From assembly GCA_011523545.1 (NCBI GenBank), contig WTGN01000071.1, positions 1-64,000 of the forward strand: a stretch of DNA of 64,000 nt, in the 5' to 3' direction. This DNA comes from Chloroflexota bacterium. Lineage in GTDB: Bacteria > Chloroflexota > Anaerolineae > Aggregatilineales > Phototrophicaceae. Made by a program: the position numbers and the translations under genes. The notes below the pieces were generated by a model that saw nothing but the letters and a program-made list of their open reading frames with translations, did not search any database and had not been told where the DNA came from. This document shows positions 59,573 to 64,000 of the stretch, piece after piece. Within the stretch, counting starts at the first letter, position 1; each line of letters begins with the position of its first letter.

Positions 59573-60856
59573 CTAGCGCGCTCCCGCAGACAGGCGAATC
59601 AGGATACCGATCATGGTGAAACAGACGAGCATCGAGCTGCCGCCATAGCTGATGAAGGGCAGGGTGACACCGGTCAATGGCAAGAGCTTGAGCACGCCGG
59701 CCATGATCATTATCGCCTGCAGGACCAGCATCATAGTCAAAGCGACGGCGAGGAGCTGGTGAAAGGCGCGGCCGTTGTGAGACAGCCCGATGACCAGCCC
59801 GCGGTAGGCTAGCACGGCAAAGCAACACAACACAGAAATGACGCCGAGCAGCCCCCATTCCTCCGCCAGCGCGGCGAAGACAAAATCGGAATGCGCCAGC
59901 GGGATGTAGGCGGATGAGCCGAGGCCGACGCCCGAGCCGAATATGCCGCCGGCGCTGAAAGCCATCAGGCTTTGCACGATTTGATAAGCGCGCCCGTCGG
60001 CTTCCGGCCAGGGGTTGAGCCAGATATCCACGCGCAGCTTCACGACGGCGAAGAGGTGATAAGCGACGACGGCGGCGATGAGCGCCAGTAGCGCGCCACC
60101 GAGCAGAACGCGCGTATCGCCGCTGCTCAAGTGCGTCAGCAAGACGAACACAACAAAGAAGAGCATTGCAGCGCCGAGATCACGCTGCCAGATGAGGATC
60201 AGCAATGACAGCAGCCACATCAGCAGCATAGGCCCAAATAGACGGGGCGACAGCCCTTGCCGCAACCTCGCTGCCCCGGCATCGGCGCGCGCCGTCGCGC
60301 TATGTTCGCCGAGGTAACTGGCCATGAAGGCGGCCAGGATGATCTTCATGAACTCGGATGGCTGAAAATAGAGAGCGCCAAAGTTCAGCCAGAGACGGGG
60401 CGCGAAGGCAAAGCCGGAGGGATTGCTTCCGAATGCGATGGTGGCGAGCAAAAGCAGCAGCGCAATCGCCAACAGGACATAACGATAATGGCGCAGCCAG
60501 CGCAATAGATGGGGTAAGACGGCGGCGGCCAGCATGGCGCTAACGCCGATCACAAGCCAGATGGTCTGACGCTGGGCGAAAGCGGGCGCCAATCGCTGGA
60601 TGGCGACCAGGCCCCAGCCAGCCAGAAAGAGCGCCAAAGGAAAAAGCAGCGGGTCACGCGCGGGCAGGAAGCGATTCAAGATTGCTGTACCCGCAAGCGC
60701 GCACGCTGCCCAGACGACGAAAATTGACCAGCCAGCCGCTTGAGACGGGCGCGTCAGGGCAATGGCGGCCAGCCCGCTGGCGACCAGGCCACCGGCGAAA
60801 ACCAGCAGAAGCGTGTGCAGATGCCCGGACATGGACGGCGCTGTGCCAAGCCTCAT
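59573..60856 (-). CDS. rodA: RodA/FtsW/SpoVE-family SEDS glycosyltransferase
   Basis: 427-residue polytopic SEDS protein that polymerises peptidoglycan glycan strands. About 11 hydrophobic segments; the signature regions are FQPSEFMKIILAAFMASYLG, LIWQRDLGAAMLFFVVFVLL, the extracytoplasmic loop ending HSDFVFAALAEEWGLLG, and LLPLTGVTLPFISYGGSSML, with the catalytic-type Asp in QRDLGA. Paired by adjacency with the pseudo-PBP, the normal partner type, and with FHA proteins upstream, as in the actinobacterial fhaA-fhaB-rodA-pbpA cluster. Confidence 0.93.
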   Translation of the reverse strand: MRLGTAPSMSGHLHTLLLVFAGGLVASGLAAIALTRPSQAAGWSIFVVWAACALAGTAILNRFLPARDPLLFPLALFLAGWGLVAIQRLAPAFAQRQTIWLVIGVSAMLAAAVLPHLLRWLRHYRYVLLAIALLLLLATIAFGSNPSGFAFAPRLWLNFGALYFQPSEFMKIILAAFMASYLGEHSATARADAGAARLRQGLSPRLFGPMLLMWLLSLLILIWQRDLGAAMLFFVVFVLLTHLSSGDTRVLLGGALLALIAAVVAYHLFAVVKLRVDIWLNPWPEADGRAYQIVQSLMAFSAGGIFGSGVGLGSSAYIPLAHSDFVFAALAEEWGLLGVISVLCCFAVLAYRGLVIGLSHNGRAFHQLLAVALTMMLVLQAIMIMAGVLKLLPLTGVTLPFISYGGSSMLVCFTMIGILIRLSAGAR

Positions 60857-60868
60857 CGTCCGACCGCT

Positions 60869-61747
60869 CTAGTCGGGCTCAAGCGCGAGCGCCCGCGCCA
60901 CAATTGGCTTCAGCTTGGCGATCGCCTGCGGATCCATGGCGGCGCGCGCCGTCGCCAGCGCGGTATCGAGGGCGGTATGGGCCGGCGTCTGCCGGTCTTC
61001 ATCCAAGCGCGCTATCGCCTCGATCAGGGCTTTTTGCACGGTATCGATATTTTGCTGCAGCGTCTCGATGACCATGTCCGAGGTGACGGCCTCTTCTTCT
61101 TCGCGCCAGCTGTCATAGTCGGTCACATGCGCCAGGGATGCGTAGTCGATTTCGGCTTCGCGCGCCAGGAAAGCTTCGGGCGCGGCGGTCATGCCGATGA
61201 GATCGCAGCCCCAGGCGCGGAAGAGATGACTCTCGGCACGGGTGGCGAAGCGCGGGCCATCTTCAATCAGAAAGGCGCCACTGCGATGCACGACGCCGCC
61301 GACCGCGTCAACGGCATCGGCAATGATGGCGCGCAAGTATTCGCTCATTGGGTCGGCGACGGAAACATGGGCGACGAGGCCGTCTTCAAAAAAAGAACGG
61401 GCGCGGGTGTGGATGGTGTAATCAACGATCTGGTCGGGCGTGATGATATGACCGGGCGCATAATCTTCCCGCAAGGAGCCGACCGCGTTGACGGCGATGA
61501 TGAAGCGGACGCCCAGGGTCTTGAGCGCGTAAATGTTGGCGCGGTAGGGCAGGGTAGATGGCGAAAGGATATGCCCGTCGCCGTGCCGCGGCAAAAAGGC
61601 GACCCGCTTGCCGCGCAGGCTGCCGATGCGGATTGCGCCGCTCGGTTTGCCAAAGGGCGTATCGACATTGACGGTCGCCACATTGGAAATGGCGTCCATG
61701 TTGTACAGGCCGGAGCCGCCAATCACGGCGATCTTCGCTGCTTCCAT
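60869..61747 (-). CDS. mtnP: 5'-methylthioadenosine phosphorylase / purine nucleoside phosphorylase
   Basis: 292 residues. Seen: KIAVIGGSGLYNMD, FLPRHGDGHILSPSTLPYRA, the NAVGSLREDYAPGHIITPDQ phosphate/purine region, and WGCDLIGMTAAPEAFLAREA EIDYASLAHVTDYDSW, the MTAP hallmark. It releases adenine from methylthioadenosine in methionine salvage. It is an unexpected insertion in the wall-synthesis operon, 13 bases before rodA and 60 after the FHA gene. GGAGACAAACG precedes the ATG. Confidence 0.93.
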   Translation of the reverse strand: MEAAKIAVIGGSGLYNMDAISNVATVNVDTPFGKPSGAIRIGSLRGKRVAFLPRHGDGHILSPSTLPYRANIYALKTLGVRFIIAVNAVGSLREDYAPGHIITPDQIVDYTIHTRARSFFEDGLVAHVSVADPMSEYLRAIIADAVDAVGGVVHRSGAFLIEDGPRFATRAESHLFRAWGCDLIGMTAAPEAFLAREAEIDYASLAHVTDYDSWREEEEAVTSDMVIETLQQNIDTVQKALIEAIARLDEDRQTPAHTALDTALATARAAMDPQAIAKLKPIVARALALEPD

Positions 61748-61807
61748 CGTTTGTCTCCTTCCTATTCTTGCCTTCGGAATTGGTCGCTGGTGGCCGGGGT
61801 GACGGCA

Positions 61808-62263
61808 TTAGGGCGCCGGCGCAACCGTTTCAGAATCCAGCGCCAGCCGATAGCTGCAGCTGCCGATCCAGATTACATCGCCATGGGCAAGCGCCGTTCG
61901 CTCTTTGATGGTCGCCTCATTGAGGCGGGTGCCATTGCTGCTGTCGCGGTCTTCCAGCCACCAGCGCCCCTCTTCGCGCACGATTCGCGCATGCTCGGCG
62001 CTGGCAAAGTCGTCCTGGACGACGATATTGTTGCTTAGAGCGCGGCCCAAGGTCGTGACCGCACCCAGCGGGAAAACTTCGGCGGCGCTTGCGGAATCGG
62101 GCGGCTGGCGGGTGAGAAAGCCAAGCGTCGTCCGGGCCGCGCGCAGCTGACGCTCGGCCTGCGTCATGCCGCGCCAGACGATAACAAGCAGTGTCAACAT
62201 AAAGCCGAACAGGCACAGCCCCGCCAGCAAGCGCAAGATGAAGATGAGGGCTTCGACGCTCAC
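61808..62263 (-). CDS. Membrane-anchored FHA-domain protein (FhaB-like)
   Basis: 151 residues. An N-terminal transmembrane helix (FILRLLAGLCLFGFMLTLLVI) is followed by a linker and a forkhead-associated domain with the phosphothreonine-binding residues: LGRALSNNI, SAEHARIV, WWLEDRDSSNGTRLN, and HGDVIWIG. FHA domains bind phosphothreonine from Ser/Thr kinases. It starts ten bases after the FhaA-type gene. In Actinobacteria FhaB acts with PknA/PknB and PstP; none of these genes is seen in the window. Confidence 0.9.
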   Translation of the reverse strand: MSVEALIFILRLLAGLCLFGFMLTLLVIVWRGMTQAERQLRAARTTLGFLTRQPPDSASAAEVFPLGAVTTLGRALSNNIVVQDDFASAEHARIVREEGRWWLEDRDSSNGTRLNEATIKERTALAHGDVIWIGSCSYRLALDSETVAPAP

Positions 62264-62272
62264 GGCAGGTCC

Positions 62273-62752
62273 CTAGCCCGGCGGCATGACTTGCGCGGAA
62301 CCGTCCTCAGCGCCCGGCCAAGCGTCATCGGCGTCAGTAACCGCGCGCATTTTCTTCGTCTTGGCGGTCCTAGCTTCGTTGTGTTCGGCTGTAACTCGGG
62401 CTTGATGAAGATCCAACTGGCGGTCTTGCAGGATCAGGACCTCGGGCGTCGCCCCGAGCTGGTAGCCGGATTCCGCGCAGATCTCGCTGATGGCAGCGGC
62501 CAGGCGCGCTGTCAAATCGGCATGTTCTAGCAAGTGCCGCGCGTTTTGCGGGTGCAAGCTGATCGTGTAGCGATCGGGCGCGAGCGGGATTGACCCTGAC
62601 CCGTCAGTTGTCGTCGCCTTGTCTTCCATCGAGCGCAGGAGCAGGACGGCGATGTCGCGCGCGTTAATGCTGCCGCGAAAGAGCCGGCTAAACGCGCCTT
62701 CTATACGGGTTTCGAGCTGGCGTTCGAGCTTGTCAAGCGGGTTTGCGCTCAT
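62273..62752 (-). CDS. FhaA N-terminal domain protein (DUF3662)
   Basis: 159 residues. It matches the DUF3662 domain at the N-terminus of actinobacterial FhaA: LDKLERQLETRIEGAFSRLF RGSINARDIAVLLLRSME, IPLAPDRYTISLHPQNARHL, and GYQLGATPEVLILQD. The FHA domain normally fused to it is instead a separate downstream gene, with a membrane anchor. First gene of the five-gene envelope operon; its -10 box is only six bases from the ATG, so its transcript may be leaderless. Confidence 0.85.
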   Translation of the reverse strand: MSANPLDKLERQLETRIEGAFSRLFRGSINARDIAVLLLRSMEDKATTTDGSGSIPLAPDRYTISLHPQNARHLLEHADLTARLAAAISEICAESGYQLGATPEVLILQDRQLDLHQARVTAEHNEARTAKTKKMRAVTDADDAWPGAEDGSAQVMPPG

Positions 62753-62758
62753 GCCTGC

Positions 62759-62764
62759 ATTATA
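62759..62764 (-). promoter_or_regulatory. -10 box of the envelope operon, probably giving a leaderless transcript
   Basis: Minus strand TATAAT-GCAGGC-ATG: the distance from the -10 to the start codon is six bases, so initiation at or one base next to the A of ATG is expected. -35 TTTGCC at 17 bases is weak. Confidence 0.5.
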
Positions 62765-62868
62765 GACGAGACGCCGAAACGGGCAAATCGGGGTGTAGAG
62801 AACATGAGGGCTTTATGCCGCCATACCGCCAGCCCTGCCGCAGAGATGCGGGCTGGAATCGCGCGCTC

Positions 62869-62892
62869 GGGCGACTCACCGAGACGCCACTA
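62869..62892. repeat. Family 2 palindromic repeat, copy G (degenerate)
   Basis: GGGCGACTCACCGAGACGCC then ACTACA: same left arm and ACC loop as copy A, right arm with two changes. Confidence 0.6.
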
Positions 62893-62925
62893 CACGATCT
62901 TCTTTAGGCGGAATCAAGCGCTTGG

Positions 62926-64000
62926 TCAGCCGCGCGGGATATAATCCAGCCAGGCGTCAAAGATGGCGAAGTTGTCGCTCTGCTGGTCGCGGAGGGATTG
63001 CCGCAATTGCTCTAGCTCTTGCCGCTGCGCCCGCTCAAGTTGGAATTCGATGTCGCTGCCGCTGCGTTCTTCTTTGCTGCGGACTTGCAAGATGTGGAAG
63101 CCGAACTCGCTCTCGACCGGCCCGACGAGGGCGCCAGTTTCCGCTTCTTCGATTGCTCGGCGGAACTCGGGCACATAATTGCCGACGTAGGCCAGGCCCA
63201 ATTCGCCGCCGCGCGAGCCACTGCCTGGGTCGGTCGAAATGGCGCGCGCCAGGGCAGCGAAGGACTCGCCCTGCTGCAGGGCTTTCAGCGCTTTCTGGGC
63301 GGTTTCTTCTTCTTCCACCAGGATATGCCGCACATCGGCATAGAGCAGGCTGCCGTCAGCGGGAACGAGGGCGTCGGCGAGCAGGCGTTCCAAGGCGACG
63401 CCGACGAAAAACTCGTCAACCGTCTCGGCTGCAATGCCCACGCGATCGAAATACGAGCGATAATCTTGCTCGTTCTGTTCGAAATTCTGGCGAACTTCTT
63501 CGGCGCTGAGCGTCGGCTCGACCACCGTCGGCTGCGCGGTGACGGCAGGCTCGCTCGTTGTTTCTTCGGTGGGCGCGGCTGGATCGGGACTTGCGGTCGG
63601 CGCCGGTGTTTGCGTCGGTGTTGGCGAAACGAAGGGCGTCGGCGTGATTGTCGGCTCGGGCGTGGCGCTGGGTTCAACGCCGATGAGGGCGACTTCCGTC
63701 GCGTCATAGCCGAAGAATGCTTCAATTGATTGGCGCAGGGCGGCCTCGTCAACGCGGATATCCCGCGAGGCGGCCTCCTGGACCAGCAGCTTGGCGTCGA
63801 CCATATCGTTAATCACGCGCAAGCCGAGCTGGTCTGGCACGTTGACTTCGCTGATCCAGGTCTTGTACGGTTCCTGCTGCGCCAATTGCTGGATATCGAA
63901 GCCGGAGGATTCCAATTGGTTAAGCTGCAGCAAGAGTTGATTGCGCTCCAGCTGATATTGCTGGCGGAATTCCCGTACCGTGATGTCGACGCCGTTGACG
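62926..64000 (-). CDS. Parvulin-type peptidyl-prolyl isomerase (SurA/PrsA-like foldase), 5' end beyond the window
   Basis: Partial: the frame continues past the right edge (VNGVDITVREFRQQYQLERN just inside it, typical of the SurA N-terminal domain after a signal/anchor), so at least 358 residues. A helical chaperone-like N-region is followed by a Pro/Thr-rich linker (TPEPTITPTPFVSPTPTQTP and on), more helices and a PpiC domain: ADVRHILVEEEETAQKALKAL, FAALARAISTDPGSGSRGGE and FGFHILQVRSKEER. Probably lipoprotein or membrane-anchored and extracytoplasmic. The Thr/Pro-rich linker is typical of Chloroflexota secreted proteins. Confidence 0.88.
   Translation of the reverse strand, partial: VNGVDITVREFRQQYQLERNQLLLQLNQLESSGFDIQQLAQQEPYKTWISEVNVPDQLGLRVINDMVDAKLLVQEAASRDIRVDEAALRQSIEAFFGYDATEVALIGVEPSATPEPTITPTPFVSPTPTQTPAPTASPDPAAPTEETTSEPAVTAQPTVVEPTLSAEEVRQNFEQNEQDYRSYFDRVGIAAETVDEFFVGVALERLLADALVPADGSLLYADVRHILVEEEETAQKALKALQQGESFAALARAISTDPGSGSRGGELGLAYVGNYVPEFRRAIEEAETGALVGPVESEFGFHILQVRSKEERSGSDIEFQLERAQRQELEQLRQSLRDQQSDNFAIFDAWLDYIPRG

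Noticed and set aside
1..64000. tRNA, rRNA or riboswitch genes
   Set aside because: No T-loop GGTTCRA with paired acceptor stem, no rRNA blocks and no recognisable riboswitch core were found on reading.

Overview
This 64 kb window is a GC-rich (roughly 60 percent) bacterial chromosome segment, about 90 percent coding. No rRNA, tRNA or CRISPR array was seen. The gene mix points to a Chloroflexota member, probably Anaerolineae-like and probably from a metagenome: an actinobacteria-style FhaA-FHA-RodA-PBP cluster, a propionyl-CoA carboxylase set, sulfatases beside a sugar ABC importer, large PMT-type glycosyltransferases, and many short GC-rich palindromic intergenic repeats. That placement is inference from gene content; no marker was compared.

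Layout. 0-9 kb: thioredoxin, PRPP synthetase (prs), a TVP38/TMEM64 membrane protein, a C45-type acyltransferase/peptidase with an OppB-like permease relic beside it, secA, an MBL hydrolase and mutM. 9-16.5 kb: dnaE, pfkA with a canonical promoter and a perfect 14-bp palindrome, a YbaK-type deacylase, an SDR oxidoreductase and a CHAD protein. 16.5-20.3 kb: two polytopic glycosyltransferases. 20.4-24 kb: biotin-dependent acyl-CoA carboxylase operon (carboxyltransferase, biotin carboxylase, biotinyl carrier). 24.2-26.3 kb: a TIR-domain gene bracketed by inverted copies of a palindromic repeat, then a CYTH protein coupled to an unknown protein. 26.5-34.1 kb: two sulfatases divergent from a sugar ABC importer that ends in a third sulfatase-fold enzyme with Thr at the nucleophile position. 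34.2-37.4 kb: a copper-chaperone-like HMA protein, queG and an amidase. 37.7-40.7 kb: an AT-richer island with a two-gene operon, a catalytically dead Argonaute with an intact 5'-phosphate guide pocket followed by a SIR2-family NADase-like protein. 40.8-43.6 kb: csoR-copA copper operon with promoter and operator visible. 43.7-49.8 kb: SH3-domain protein, RibD-like reductase, methylmalonyl-CoA epimerase-like VOC protein, two acyl-CoA dehydrogenases and a quinone-reductase-like dehydrogenase. 50-58.1 kb: uvrA, a GT1 glycosyltransferase, an unknown zinc-ribbon protein and a giant BNR/sortilin beta-propeller. 58.2-62.8 kb: a minus-strand cell-envelope operon fhaA - FHA - mtnP - rodA - PBP, in which the PBP has lost all three active-site motifs. 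62.9-64 kb: a parvulin-type foldase cut by the window edge.

The most interesting system is the pAgo-SIR2 pair: an RNA/DNA-guided sensor with an NAD-consuming effector would be expected to act as an abortive-infection defence. Its Argonaute is too long for a short pAgo and too short for an ordinary long one, and its SIR2 partner is too short to carry APAZ, so it sits between described architectures. Second is the repeat ecology: several families of small palindromes lie between genes, two inverted copies flank the TIR gene, and one element appears to have been captured in frame inside an acyl-CoA dehydrogenase. Third is the wall-synthesis operon with a pseudo-transpeptidase and a likely leaderless first gene.
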